In this document: piece after piece, positions 26,767-36,653 of the stretch | Numbering within the stretch: the first letter of the stretch is position 1 | How the letters are laid out: every line of letters begins with the position of its first letter | IMG/VR virus record: IMGVR_UViG_3300027852_000064 | Span: 1 to 45,613 of that record | Length of the DNA stretch: 45,613 nucleotides | From: a virus | Strand: one strand, 5' to 3' | The notes under the pieces: model-generated | Told to the model about the DNA's origin: nothing | Seen by the model: only the letters and a program-made list of their open reading frames with translations | Database searches by the model: none | Translations under genes and position numbers: made by a program

Positions 26767-28257
26767 TCAAGTTGTTATATCGCCGATCATTTTGTAAGTG
26801 TCTACCGTGTTTGTCGGGACTAAGTCGAATGATGAATTCTGACCATTAGACTTAGTAGCTGAAGATTTGCTCTCCAACGTACCGGTTCCAGAGACTGTTA
26901 TTTGTCCAGCTCCGCCTGCGATAACTTTCAGAGGGCCAGCAGTAGATAGACCAGTATTAAGAGTTAAAGTGATTGCCGCAGCATTATTCATTTCAAGAGT
27001 TCGTCTTCCGTTAAAATCAGCTGACGTAAGGGTTCTAGAAGTTCCGGTGTCCTCAACGTAATCAACAGTATCCTCTGAGCTCTCTAACACCCCCATGCTG
27101 AAAAAGGTGCTGTCATTATCCGCTACGTTTCCACCTGAGAGGGCAAACGTCAATCTGTAAATATCGCCCGCAAGTAGAGCGTAGACCCCAGAAGACATTA
27201 CCGTCCCATCCTGAGACGCAAAGCCACCTTGGGCTATTTTTACCCATGAGGACCCGCCGTCAGTGGAAACCTCAATATAACATGCTCCGTCCCTATTACT
27301 ATCAAGTTTTATACCAGCGTTGAATATCCCATACTTACCATCTAGGGATGCGGGTACCGTCAACTTGTTAGACGCAAACGCCCCCTCTGTATCAAAAAGT
27401 TCCGTACCCAATGTAACTTCTGTTTCTACCCAAGCAGTTATAGACTGAGCTGCCGAGTTAGTGGAGCGGAAGCCTTTGAAAGCCACTGGCATAGTTCCTC
27501 CGCCAGACATTGCCTCTGGCTGTGGTCCATCATCGTATCCTATGCAGCGAAGGTAAGTCCGGCCAGCACCAACTCCGGCTGAGTAAACTCCGAAACCGAC
27601 TTCGTCTATATCAGATATAGAATGGCTACTTGTAGTTCCGGAAGAAACTTGCATCCAGTCGAGCCCATCCATAGAAACATAGAATGTAATTGCTGTCCCA
27701 ACACGAGTCACCCTCATATAGAATTTGTCAACACTTGACGGGAATAAGCCAACTCGCTCATTAGTTATATTTACGCTTAGGACGTTTGGGGATGTATTAG
27801 TCCAGAATTGAAGTTCGATGTTTCTTCCGAAGCGATACAACTCAACAAGCTTTATTCCAGAAGAAGAATTACCACAGAAAATTGCCAATGATGCATCGTT
27901 GTCATCAACTATAGAGCCCCTTAAAGTGAAAACTTTATCAAAGTCTGCGCCTAACGTTACAGAAGCTGCTGCAAAAGAGGCATTGTCATCTGCATCGTGG
28001 TCAATGAGCCACGTGCTATCAGCAGCGTCATAAGCGTTAGCTACGGGTGTCCCCCCATTTTCAACTGTGAAAATATCACCTGGGCGCGTGAACTTTGCAA
28101 AACCTAAAGCTTGAGCTAATGGGCCTTTACCAACGAAATTAGCTAACTCGTCGAAGCTTACTTTCCTCGAGTTAGCTCCAACCTTAGCATGAAAGCTTTC
28201 TGTGCCATCAAGAGGTAACTCAGTAGTTGTCAGTTCATTAATTTGCTTATTAGCCAT
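26767..28257 (-). CDS. Tail fibre / receptor-binding protein
   Basis: 496 residues. The N-terminus (QINELTTTELPLDGTE) is the attachment-type start common in phage tail fibres. About residues 80-245 resemble a concanavalin/LamG-like sandwich, 255-390 a C1q/TNF-like jelly roll (WVETEVTLGTELFDTEG; GVYALLAGDIYRLTF), and the end a repetitive beta tip (TSADFNGRRTLEMNN). Domains assigned from strand pattern. Last gene of the tail operon before lysis, its start sharing one base with the stop of the tail-tip gene. It probably determines host range. Confidence 0.75.
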   Translation of the reverse strand: MANKQINELTTTELPLDGTESFHAKVGANSRKVSFDELANFVGKGPLAQALGFAKFTRPGDIFTVENGGTPVANAYDAADSTWLIDHDADDNASFAAASVTLGADFDKVFTLRGSIVDDNDASLAIFCGNSSSGIKLVELYRFGRNIELQFWTNTSPNVLSVNITNERVGLFPSSVDKFYMRVTRVGTAITFYVSMDGLDWMQVSSGTTSSHSISDIDEVGFGVYSAGVGAGRTYLRCIGYDDGPQPEAMSGGGTMPVAFKGFRSTNSAAQSITAWVETEVTLGTELFDTEGAFASNKLTVPASLDGKYGIFNAGIKLDSNRDGACYIEVSTDGGSSWVKIAQGGFASQDGTVMSSGVYALLAGDIYRLTFALSGGNVADNDSTFFSMGVLESSEDTVDYVEDTGTSRTLTSADFNGRRTLEMNNAAAITLTLNTGLSTAGPLKVIAGGAGQITVSGTGTLESKSSATKSNGQNSSFDLVPTNTVDTYKMIGDITT

Positions 28258-31200
28258 TATGTTTCATCTCCACTTAGCGCGACGCCGTCAGCGCCAGATT
28301 GTTCATCGCCTGACGTCAAAAGAACGTCATCGCCATCCGACATGTCTCCAGATAATTCCTCAAGCGAGGCAAGCGAAACTGGGAACCTGGCGTAGTAAGC
28401 GGATGACTTAGTGTCTCCGCCTGTCCGTCTAGAATATAAGCGTATTTCGCCAGAGCTACCGACCGCTGTTGTTAAGTCGACGGTATAAGGAGACGTTATA
28501 TTTGCCGCATCGAAGGTCACGTCTTGCGCCCCGTCTACCCAGAACTCAAAGTCGTACTGCTCCGTTTGATCAGGCACCTCATCTGCATCTTGTTCAAAAG
28601 TCACATATGTCTCGTCTCTGTTTGAGCTTACCCAAGTTAAGTCAAGACTACCAGACGGAATTATAGGGGTAATTCTTGTAGACCCTAGCTGCAAGTTTCT
28701 TGGGCGAAGTGGTCTATCTGGGATATCTAGTAAAGTATACGTAAGCTCTGCTTCGCTGGCGGCGTCTTTCTCTACGTCTCCGACTTGGTCAAGGTATTTA
28801 TAATATATTGTGCCGTCCTCAGTAAGTACTGCGGATATATCTCCACTGGCTAGTAGCTCAGGCGTCAAGATATATACCCTAGCATCAGCAAGGTGAGTAA
28901 GTGGCATTGTGCCAAAGATACCGCGGTTAACTGTATCCAGGGTGAAAGTGCCATTTCCGTTATCTGTGACGCCTTCGTAGGACATCCACTCACCTCCTAC
29001 ATATATAATACCAGCGGAGGCTGATAACACCTCGCTCGAAGTCGCAGAAGTTGGCGGACCATTCAACACGCTCTTAAGCGTAATACCTGTGTCATCTTGC
29101 CCTGTAAGAAACCCTGCATCGTCAAGATAATCAGTATTCATTAACCCAGTTACAGGGTAAGCTACTGTGTCTGGCTGAAAGTATCCCAGTTCCCCAGTCA
29201 CAGTGCCAGCGTTCATTGTGAAGCCCGTTGACCCCACCTGTGGCTCAATTGGGAAAGGAATAACATTGCCTTGTCCGTCAGCCAACGGTAGATCAATCAA
29301 TTGGCCTAGGAAGTATGGCATATCCACCAACTCGCCAGTAACTCCAGAAAAAGGCTCTATGCGGTTATTTACCCAGCCCGTATCTTCTGGCTCAGCCATA
29401 ACGGTTGTTGCAACAGCAAAAGTGTCCTGGACTAAATCTACTATTATGCGATTATCTTCAAGCTCACCAAGGTTAACCCTCTGTACCCGGCATATCAGCT
29501 CATTGATGCCAAACTCCGGAAATGTAAGTTTCAGCACATCTCCGACAGTTAAGGCATAAGCTGAACGGTTCATTACTGCTGTCAGGTTTATAATAGGTAT
29601 CGACAATTGTGCAAGCTCGCGCGCAGCGAGTGTAGCTGCGAGTGTTGGGTCATAGCAAAACGGAAATGACACCTCCGCAGTTTTTACGCGCCCAAGCATG
29701 TTCAGCGTAGCCATATTCTGAGCAATTGCAACCTTACTACTATCTTTTGTTCTAGACGGGAAAGACACCTTTACCTGGGAGACAACATCACGCCAAGAAG
29801 CTCTAGAGAAATTTGATATTTCAATAATGTCATCTTCGTCATATACAGTAAGGGCTGCTGGCGTATAATCGTACCGGATAAGTTTAAGTAAAACTTCACC
29901 AATAGAATTCTCGGCTAGAACCCCATCTATTTGGCGTAATATCTCCTTAACAATAGCTTTGCCTTGTTTTGAAGACGACACAACTAGTGAACCTGCGTTA
30001 CCCTCAGTGATCAAAGTTGAGGCGGCAGTTTGGAAGCTGGCAACGTTAAGCTTTGAGGTATCAATATCAAGGCCTGACCATCCGTTCACAATTATGTGAT
30101 ACAATGCCTCAGCTAGATTTATGTCGCTACCATCAGCCTGATTACGGCCACCAAAAGTAGTAGCTAAATCATTGGTATATCTGCCAAGTAAAAACTCCAT
30201 CTTACGTAGCTGAGGGCTTTCCCCAATGTAGTTGTTAGGCAAAACTATGTGACTGACACCCCTATACGCCGGCACGTCTGTTGTCCCTATGGACGCAACT
30301 ACGTCCGCGTCTTGGGCTTGGTCAAAAGCCCCAGCATAGAATGTAAAGTCTCCGACCCATCCACCTCCGCTCTCTTTACCCCCAAACAGCTCTGGCTCTA
30401 CTATGCTTGAAGAAACCTCCTCATAAACTGACCCTTCGCTGAAGATGACGAACTCGTCGGTGTCGGTATTTGGGTCTATAATTGAAAATAAGCTAAGAGT
30501 TGGAGATATCTGTGCCCCCCATTGTATCGACCTAGCCCCTACCGGCATTGTAAATTCTACTAGCAGATTAGCACCTCCTTGAGCAGAGGAGATATGTTCA
30601 ACCGCACCTACGCCCTCAATAGGGAATATCTCGACCCCACCTAGGTTTGTCGCGTTGAACACTTGAGTGTCTAGCCACCAAGTCCCATCTGCTGGCCCAC
30701 CGCCAGCAAGTGGCGTCAAAGTTACTGACACATCGAGCTTGCATCGTACTTTTATTTGGCCAGCTAGGGCGAGAGCGTCAAACTGCTCAGCCGTTAAGCT
30801 AAACTGGGTAAGTAGGTCATCTACTTGTTGGTAGTCTGGGCCTCCGCTGGCGTTTATATCGACGGTTAAATTTTGGTAGTAGTTATTCTCTTGTGTTGGA
30901 TATAAAGAAGTGCCATCTTTAACCTCTTCACTATCGATAAATATCTTCTTTAGCTCGACGTCGGGGCCTAAGCACAAACCTAGGTCTAGACTGAGATAAT
31001 ATTTATGACCTTTAACGATTTTTGTCGACGAAAATAAGCCAGTTTTAACCTTCTCAGTTATTTTCTGCGCAGCATAGTCGCCGTACCATAAAGTATTTGG
31101 GCCACGGATTTTTGCACAACCAAGCAGTAACGGAACAGGTGCGTCTTCTGTGGCCCTTGGAAAGTTCTCAGGGTCTAACTCTTGGGCGCGGGCATTCTCA

Positions 31201-31274
31201 AACTCTGGCTTAGGTGTTAGAAGAGCTGTCAGGACAAATGATACTGCAAACAGTATTAGGTTCCACCATATCAT
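28257..31274 (-). CDS. Tail tip / host specificity protein (J-like)
   Basis: 1005 residues. It opens with a hydrophobic segment (WWNLILFAVSFVLTALLTP) as in lambda J/GTA-type tip proteins, then 'PVPLLLGCAKIRGPNTLWYGD', followed by Phage-tail_3-like and hub regions and C-terminal fibronectin-like strands (about 850-970) ending in an acidic Ser/Gly tail. It would form the central tip of the tail, in contact with hub protein BR0599 (31271) and the fibre. The start overlaps the previous stop by ATGA-type overlap. Confidence 0.85.
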   Translation of the reverse strand: MIWWNLILFAVSFVLTALLTPKPEFENARAQELDPENFPRATEDAPVPLLLGCAKIRGPNTLWYGDYAAQKITEKVKTGLFSSTKIVKGHKYYLSLDLGLCLGPDVELKKIFIDSEEVKDGTSLYPTQENNYYQNLTVDINASGGPDYQQVDDLLTQFSLTAEQFDALALAGQIKVRCKLDVSVTLTPLAGGGPADGTWWLDTQVFNATNLGGVEIFPIEGVGAVEHISSAQGGANLLVEFTMPVGARSIQWGAQISPTLSLFSIIDPNTDTDEFVIFSEGSVYEEVSSSIVEPELFGGKESGGGWVGDFTFYAGAFDQAQDADVVASIGTTDVPAYRGVSHIVLPNNYIGESPQLRKMEFLLGRYTNDLATTFGGRNQADGSDINLAEALYHIIVNGWSGLDIDTSKLNVASFQTAASTLITEGNAGSLVVSSSKQGKAIVKEILRQIDGVLAENSIGEVLLKLIRYDYTPAALTVYDEDDIIEISNFSRASWRDVVSQVKVSFPSRTKDSSKVAIAQNMATLNMLGRVKTAEVSFPFCYDPTLAATLAARELAQLSIPIINLTAVMNRSAYALTVGDVLKLTFPEFGINELICRVQRVNLGELEDNRIIVDLVQDTFAVATTVMAEPEDTGWVNNRIEPFSGVTGELVDMPYFLGQLIDLPLADGQGNVIPFPIEPQVGSTGFTMNAGTVTGELGYFQPDTVAYPVTGLMNTDYLDDAGFLTGQDDTGITLKSVLNGPPTSATSSEVLSASAGIIYVGGEWMSYEGVTDNGNGTFTLDTVNRGIFGTMPLTHLADARVYILTPELLASGDISAVLTEDGTIYYKYLDQVGDVEKDAASEAELTYTLLDIPDRPLRPRNLQLGSTRITPIIPSGSLDLTWVSSNRDETYVTFEQDADEVPDQTEQYDFEFWVDGAQDVTFDAANITSPYTVDLTTAVGSSGEIRLYSRRTGGDTKSSAYYARFPVSLASLEELSGDMSDGDDVLLTSGDEQSGADGVALSGDET

Positions 31275-32083
31275 AGTCGACCTCCATAGGGGTTACGGTT
31301 CGGAACAAACGGGAAGCCTCCGAAGTTTATGGCATTGGTAAATCGATTAACACAATCGCCATTCATGGCGTGATCACACCCCCGCCTTAAAGTTACTGTG
31401 TCAGAAACTGACAGACCAGCGAATGAAGTAGCCAGGGTGAATGACGTCCCAATGTTCTCAACTATCATCTTACGCTCGCCACCTGCTGCGTAAATCATCT
31501 CACCAGCATCACATTCCCCATCTGGAAACGGATTATCAGCCACCACAACTACGTTAGCCGTTATAGATGACACTGTTGTGTCATGTGTATTAGCTGCATC
31601 TGTCATATCAATACCACATCTGCTATCACCTAATACGTGATTACAAGGCGCTTGGTACTTTACACCGGGAAGCGGACCATCAAATAGAAAAGAAAAAAGT
31701 GAAGGTACGCGGAGTTTTGCTACCCTACCCTTGATATTCCAAGAGATAACTTCACCGTCCCAGATTGTCAGGGCTGAGTTCAAGTCGTCAGGATGTACAC
31801 GAAAAACTTCTAAGCGCAGAGAAGGAGGGGGTTCATTAATAGCATACTCAGTTACCATCGGATGTGTGGCACGTATCTCGACATCCATATTTATATCATC
31901 ATCTTCCTGAGTGCCTGATGACGCTTTACCGCGGCGGATTGTGTCAGATAGGTATGTACCGTCAGTATTAATTACATCCTGGCCACGGTTAGTCAGCCGG
32001 TAGGTGTTGTAAGTTCCAGTGAATTTATACAACTCAATCGGCGATCCGTCTTGGATACTCTGTTCGTCACTAGCAAAAGTCAT
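31271..32083 (-). CDS. Tail hub protein, DUF2163/BR0599 (lambda L-like) with Cys cluster
   Basis: 270 residues. The N-terminal part (IELYKFTGTYNTYRLTN) is DUF2163-like and the C-terminal part is Phage_BR0599. Cys147 and Cys156 (PCNHVLGDSRCG) with Cys236 and Cys244 (RGCDHAMNGDC) are placed like the iron-sulfur ligands of lambda gpL. The family links the distal tail ring to the J-like tip; the cluster is inferred from the residues. Confidence 0.85.
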   Translation of the reverse strand: MTFASDEQSIQDGSPIELYKFTGTYNTYRLTNRGQDVINTDGTYLSDTIRRGKASSGTQEDDDINMDVEIRATHPMVTEYAINEPPPSLRLEVFRVHPDDLNSALTIWDGEVISWNIKGRVAKLRVPSLFSFLFDGPLPGVKYQAPCNHVLGDSRCGIDMTDAANTHDTTVSSITANVVVVADNPFPDGECDAGEMIYAAGGERKMIVENIGTSFTLATSFAGLSVSDTVTLRRGCDHAMNGDCVNRFTNAINFGGFPFVPNRNPYGGRL

Positions 32084-32089
32084 TTCATG

Positions 32090-33253
32090 TCACCCGTCGT
32101 CTGTTGTTCGGACCTCAAAAGCCAGCTCGCTCCAAATAGATTGGTGTCTCCATTCCAGCTTGTCCGACATTCTCACCTTGAGTAGATAGCTTATTTTATC
32201 TACAGATGTAACCTTCGCATCGTTTGGAAGTGCGGGGGTGAATGTAACTAGCTGGGCACCAGTAGACCCAGTTATTGTATGCTGGCTTACTGTGCCATCA
32301 GAATATAAGATCTCAAAGTTCTTGAAGGCCTCATTTGTGTGAAACAGTGTATCAAGATCCAGCTCGTTGATTGTCATTGTCGTGGCTGCAGCAACTAGGT
32401 CTGTGGCCAAAGTCATATCGTGTAGCTGTGTGTTTATCAAGAAGGCCTTCCAGTTGCCTTTCACAGTGTTAAGGAACAGGCGCCAGTAATCGGCGTCAGC
32501 TACGTCAGTAAGGCGGTTGACTTGATACTTACGCTTCATCACGATATCTAAGGCCGGATGTCTGGTGCCAATAGTACGTGCGCCAATGCCAAAGTCCGTA
32601 ATAGTCCTAGGGAACTCATATTTTTCCTGGCCACGAGCAAGGGCTGATTTCTCTAAGTAAGGGAGAGAGTTAAAAGTTGTAATTGACACAGCTGAGCCTT
32701 CACGCTCTACTTCCGGCTCAACCCAGGATTGCATGCTAAGAGACATTTTGCCAGCTGACTGAGCCCACTCCATAACAGACTTGTTATCAATTAGTGCCAC
32801 CATAGCTTTATACGCAACCCAGGAGGCATCAATATTTTGGGATAGATTTGTAGTCATTGTGGCGGTAGTCGAAGTCATTGACTGGACAAGCATAGACTGG
32901 GTCTCGCCAGTGTCAACATTTAGCAATACAACACGGTCACCCGTTGTTATCTGAGCTCTTTCGGTGTCGAAAGTCACAACTGCTGTTCCAGAGTTTGCCG
33001 AGGCCCCTACACGTGCTGACCAACCCCAGAGAGGTACAGTATCTGGATTATCTAAGTCTTCAGCAAGTAAGCGCATCATTTCACGACGCTCTGCAGGCTC
33101 AACTGCCTTGAATTGGACTTGCTGAGTTACCCTAGGCCTATCGAGTAAAGCCATCCGTGTTTCAGACCCATTCCAAGATGTCATAACATCGGTCTCCCAG
33201 GCCCAGCGTTCTTTTACGCCTCTCTCTGGAAGAATGCTAAACGTCGATGCCAT
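32090..33253 (-). CDS. Distal tail / minor tail protein
   Basis: 387 residues. The opening 'WAWETDVMTSWNGSETRMALLDRPR' in its two halves is the pattern of distal tail proteins that cap the tube. A similar fold half seems to repeat in the second part, from 'YEFPRTITDFGIG' to 'WRLFLNTVKGNWKAFLI'. Located between tape measure and hub, as expected. Beta-rich with no catalytic motif. Confidence 0.7.
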   Translation of the reverse strand: MASTFSILPERGVKERWAWETDVMTSWNGSETRMALLDRPRVTQQVQFKAVEPAERREMMRLLAEDLDNPDTVPLWGWSARVGASANSGTAVVTFDTERAQITTGDRVVLLNVDTGETQSMLVQSMTSTTATMTTNLSQNIDASWVAYKAMVALIDNKSVMEWAQSAGKMSLSMQSWVEPEVEREGSAVSITTFNSLPYLEKSALARGQEKYEFPRTITDFGIGARTIGTRHPALDIVMKRKYQVNRLTDVADADYWRLFLNTVKGNWKAFLINTQLHDMTLATDLVAAATTMTINELDLDTLFHTNEAFKNFEILYSDGTVSQHTITGSTGAQLVTFTPALPNDAKVTSVDKISYLLKVRMSDKLEWRHQSIWSELAFEVRTTDDG

Positions 33254-33256
33254 TTC

Positions 33257-35758
33257 TTACGATCCTAATATTGCTTTAGCGGAACGGGCGTTCCTTTCTA
33301 AACCTTGTACAATGAAGTCGTCTCCCTCAGAACCTGCAAGAGCACTCGTTATATCACGAGGGGATATAGCTACGGTAACATTTGGCGCTGGGGCTTGGAC
33401 CACAACGGGTTCGTTGTTTCGGCTTTGGTTACGTTGTTGCCCGGGAGTTGAAATATCGACGCGCTCGCCTGGAGTTGCGCGGAAAGCAACTAGAGAGCTA
33501 TCTGTGCCTCCAGCGCCAGTTACCATTCCGGATCCGCCAGACGCGAAACCTAATAAGTTTCCTATACCAGAAAGAAACCCGCCGCCACCTCCGCCGCCTA
33601 GGCCCCCTAGAAGCTGAGCGAAAAGCTGGTTAGTCGCAATTTTCAACATCTCGGCTGCTAACGAAGCGAACACTTCTTTGATGTTGAGCTCTCCAGTTTT
33701 TGCGAAATTTACAACAGCGTCAGTCAAGCCGTCAAAAGCGCCGACAACTGCGTTACTTACTAGTGATCCTAACTCATTAGCACGTTGCGCTATACGTGCA
33801 AAGCCATTTGCCAAACCCCCACTGAACGAATTATCAAGGGCGGTAACTTCTACATTAAGGTTACGCATAGCTTCAGTAAACTGCGTCACTGAAATTGCCC
33901 CTGTTTCGTATAGTAGCCGGAGATCTGCTGCCTTAGTGTTTAGCTCTGCTTGGCCTCCAGTAATTTCACGGATTAAGTCTTTACGGCGCTCTAAGACTTC
34001 GTTCACCTCTTTCTCGCCTTTTGCAGACCCGTCAACCCCACTACCCCCACCACTACCGCCAGCATTATCTACAACTTCGGCTATTGGAGGAGGCAGCAGG
34101 TTATTCATATCCAGAGGATTATCTAGATCTGCGCCACTGCTGATCATGCCTGCACGAGCTGCCAGAGCTTCCTCTGCCTGGGTTACGGCATTCTTCCGGT
34201 GCTCAATCTCAGTGGCTGTGATGCCAATTACATCGCGAACCAAGTTAGACCCGTTGTCCTCGAGGTCTGAAATTACTCGTTTCTCATTTTCTATCGCAGC
34301 ACGTACAGATGCCACATCGCTAGCGCTCCGTACGCGCTCGCCAATTATTGCCACGCTTTGAGCTCCGGATTGCTCTAGCGAAGCCATCTGACCACGTACA
34401 GACCGGATAGTTCCGATAAGGACACCTAGTGCAGTAACAATAAGGCCGATTGGGCCGAGCAAGGTTCTAATAGCTGCTCCGCCAACAACACCGAGGGTCT
34501 TTAGGGCTCCGCCTGCTACAGCCGAGGCCGTAGTAGTAGCACCTAAGGCGACTTCCAGAGCTATAATGGATTTAACGGCTGTGGAAATGGCACTAGCAAA
34601 CTTCAAAACTTTTCCGACAACAAATGCAGCCAGCATCAATTGTAGAGCGAGTGTGACTAGCTCGGCGTTATCGGCGAGGAAACGCAATACTGTAGCTAGG
34701 GCTTCGAGTGCCTTAACTAAAGCAGAGGTCACTCCAGCGTCACCCATAGCAATAACTAGGGCCTCAGCAGCAGACTTAACTGCCAGTAGAGACCCCATCA
34801 GGTTGTCGTCCATGACTTCTGCCATGGTCCGTGCAGTTCCTTCGGCATTGTCCAGGGCTTCAGTCATACTCTCAACATCACCCAGGCCTTCAGCCAAGAC
34901 AGCAAATGCTGGCCCCCCACGATCCCCGAATATATCTAGCGCTTGTCCAGTATCAACTCCTGCGTCCCTCAGAACCTGTAGAGCTTTTGTAAGACCAACA
35001 GCTGAAACTCTGTACTCTTCCTGCTCAACCCCTAGGCTCTTTAATATTTTCTTAGTTTTTGAAGCTGGGCTTTCAAGTTCAGCCAAGACCCGACGAAGGC
35101 CCGTACCGGCAAGAGATCCTTGGAGGCCTGCATTACTCAAGATGCCAATCGCTGCAGCAGCTTCTTCAATTTCCACACCTAAACCGGCAGCAACAGGCGC
35201 GACGAATTTCATCGCGTCGCCTAGCTGGCTTACATCGGTGTTAGCATTGTTTGCCGCAAAAGCCAGGACGTCGACCACTCGAGCTGCGTCAGATACAGGA
35301 AGCCTGAAGCCAGTTAGAACATTTGAAGCGATGTCCGCAGCTCGTCCTAGGTCCAAATTGCCCGCTTGAGCAAGCAGAAGGGTATCATTCAGGCTAGCCA
35401 GTACCTTTTCAGTTGAGAAGCCTGCACGGGCCAGGAATGCTGCACCTTCGGCTGCTTGACTTGCAGAAAACCTGGTTGTTGCGCCAAGCCGCTGAGTTTC
35501 TTCTCGGAGTTCTTTGAATTCTTTGGCGTTCGCACCCGTAATAGCTTTGACGGTACTCATCGCTTGCTCGTACCCGGCGAGGACACGGACAACAGAAGAG
35601 ATACCTACCGTCAAACCAGTAAGCACAAAGGCACGGCGCAGACTAGCTCCAAGGCGATCGGCTGCGGTCTTTGTTTTGTTTAGCTGAGTTTCAACTTGCC
35701 TTGCGCCAGTCTTTGCCCGAGTGGGGTCGACTGTAACAATGATCTTAAATTCTGCCAA
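33257..35758 (-). CDS. Tail tape measure protein
   Basis: 833 residues. The TP901/PhageMin_Tail core is clear (about 90-290: LGATTRFSASQAAEGAAFLA; ASNVLTGFRLP; TDVSQLGDAMKFVAPVAAGLG). Hydrophobic spans follow (LALQLMLAAFVVGKVL; ALKTLGVVGGAAIRTLLGPI), then a coiled middle and a Gly-rich segment (LLGGLGGGGGGGFLSGIG). Length sets the tail length; at about 0.15 nm per residue it predicts a tail near 125 nm. Ends with a small C-terminal domain near the hub genes. Confidence 0.92.
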   Translation of the reverse strand: MAEFKIIVTVDPTRAKTGARQVETQLNKTKTAADRLGASLRRAFVLTGLTVGISSVVRVLAGYEQAMSTVKAITGANAKEFKELREETQRLGATTRFSASQAAEGAAFLARAGFSTEKVLASLNDTLLLAQAGNLDLGRAADIASNVLTGFRLPVSDAARVVDVLAFAANNANTDVSQLGDAMKFVAPVAAGLGVEIEEAAAAIGILSNAGLQGSLAGTGLRRVLAELESPASKTKKILKSLGVEQEEYRVSAVGLTKALQVLRDAGVDTGQALDIFGDRGGPAFAVLAEGLGDVESMTEALDNAEGTARTMAEVMDDNLMGSLLAVKSAAEALVIAMGDAGVTSALVKALEALATVLRFLADNAELVTLALQLMLAAFVVGKVLKFASAISTAVKSIIALEVALGATTTASAVAGGALKTLGVVGGAAIRTLLGPIGLIVTALGVLIGTIRSVRGQMASLEQSGAQSVAIIGERVRSASDVASVRAAIENEKRVISDLEDNGSNLVRDVIGITATEIEHRKNAVTQAEEALAARAGMISSGADLDNPLDMNNLLPPPIAEVVDNAGGSGGGSGVDGSAKGEKEVNEVLERRKDLIREITGGQAELNTKAADLRLLYETGAISVTQFTEAMRNLNVEVTALDNSFSGGLANGFARIAQRANELGSLVSNAVVGAFDGLTDAVVNFAKTGELNIKEVFASLAAEMLKIATNQLFAQLLGGLGGGGGGGFLSGIGNLLGFASGGSGMVTGAGGTDSSLVAFRATPGERVDISTPGQQRNQSRNNEPVVVQAPAPNVTVAISPRDITSALAGSEGDDFIVQGLERNARSAKAILGS

Positions 35759-35771
35759 CGTCTAAGCCCCT

Positions 35772-36149
35772 TCAGCTCTTTGATCCTCCGGGCTTTGTTC
35801 CGCCAGTATTCTGTCGAGACATGCGCTCCTGTTCGGCGTCGCACCAATCACGATAGGTCTGATCCATCACACGGATTATCAGTATAAACGGGTCAAGCAT
35901 ATCACTATCAAGACCAGAATAATGCCCATATTGCGCTAACGCGTTCCATGGTATACTCCCCATCCCAAATCCGTTGTTTCTGCAGGTACTTATTTCGCCG
36001 AACGCCCGAATGTAGAACGTGTCGCCAGGCCTCAAAAGAGGTTCTTCCAGAAACCAATCTGGAAGATCCCTCTTTTTTCGCATAGCCGCTTCAATTGAAA
36101 AGCGATCGCGCTCCAGGCGCAGCTCCCAGGCTAAACGCTCGGCTAGTCT
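35772..36149 (-). CDS. Tail assembly chaperone, -1 frameshift extension (GT-like)
   Basis: After the slippery site the -1 frame reads RLAERLAWELRLERDRFSI and continues to 'GSKS', about 125 residues added to 153 of the first chaperone. An ATG at 36083 could give a separate 103-residue protein, but the frame is open back to the slip site and has a coherent charged helix there. Its content (IPWNALAQYGHYSGLDSD...RVMDQTYRDW) is typical of the T part of gpGT-like chaperones. It precedes the tape measure, which it would coat during assembly. Confidence 0.8.
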   Translation of the reverse strand, partial: RLAERLAWELRLERDRFSIEAAMRKKRDLPDWFLEEPLLRPGDTFYIRAFGEISTCRNNGFGMGSIPWNALAQYGHYSGLDSDMLDPFILIIRVMDQTYRDWCDAEQERMSRQNTGGTKPGGSKS

Positions 36150-36607
36150 TTTCCCTGGGTTGCGGCCTGTTCCAGGGTCATGGCTTCCCCTACAAAGTTG
36201 ATGTGATCACCATAGAAACCGCGGACTACTTCAAGAGTTTCGTTCGGCAGATGCTCAAACAGTCCAGCACATTCTGCCTGAGTAAACTTTACAGCTTCGC
36301 CTTTCGCATCAACGACGTTCTTCCAACCTTTGATCACATGAAGGGGGTACAGTTCGCGGTCATCTTCCCGGCCCTGTTTCACAAGGTCGCTATTGATGTC
36401 ACCGGCTTTTACCGCAGCCTGGGTTGTCGCGAGACGTTTACCTTGGCGCTTCAGCTGAGCATTCCAGTAAGGGGTGTTTGTCTCACCAGCGAAAATGCCT
36501 TCGAGGATAGGTGTAGATCCGTCTGGCATTGTGATGCCGTGCAGGGTTAGTTCTTTCGATGTGGCTCCCTGTACTTTTTGGCTGTCAAGGAATGAAAAAT
36601 CGGCCAT
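36143..36607 (-). CDS. Tail assembly chaperone (G-like)
   Basis: 154 residues (MADFSFLDSQKVQGA...), ending GKD just after the slip site. Contains 'REDDRELYPLHVIKGWKNVVD' and 'TQAECAGLFEHLPNETLEVV', as in G-type tail chaperones. Placed between tail tube and tape measure, with a well conserved leader (36640-36615) and AGGAGA upstream. Probably absent from the mature virion, by family knowledge. Confidence 0.82.
   Translation of the reverse strand: MADFSFLDSQKVQGATSKELTLHGITMPDGSTPILEGIFAGETNTPYWNAQLKRQGKRLATTQAAVKAGDINSDLVKQGREDDRELYPLHVIKGWKNVVDAKGEAVKFTQAECAGLFEHLPNETLEVVRGFYGDHINFVGEAMTLEQAATQGKD
36149..36155 (-). promoter_or_regulatory. -1 ribosomal frameshift site GGGAAAA
   Basis: On the minus strand the frame reads CAG GGA AAA GAC TAG, so G-GGA-AAA is a canonical slippery heptamer, three bases before the zero-frame stop (36145-36143). 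Slipping back one base continues as AGA CTA GCC GAG, opening the long second frame exactly as in lambda G/GT. Confidence 0.85.
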
Positions 36608-36614
36608 CGTTTAG

Positions 36615-36640
36615 TCTCCTGTGTTTCTGTTTAAGTGTCA
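36615..36640 (-). promoter_or_regulatory. Conserved 26-base leader of the tail chaperone gene
   Basis: Minus-strand block from TGACACTTAAACAG to AGGAGA, differing at one base from 15075-15100. It contains the ribosome site of the chaperone gene. Upstream is a small TGTCA/TGACA stem and the hairpin at 36654-36679. Confidence 0.6.
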
Positions 36641-36653
36641 ATAAAAATGACAA

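Noticed and set aside
34566-35369. Plus-strand 267-residue frame opposite the tape measure
   Set aside because: Antisense to a clear tape measure core; Ser/Ala/Arg-rich composition is the complement of its Ala/Leu-rich coding sequence.
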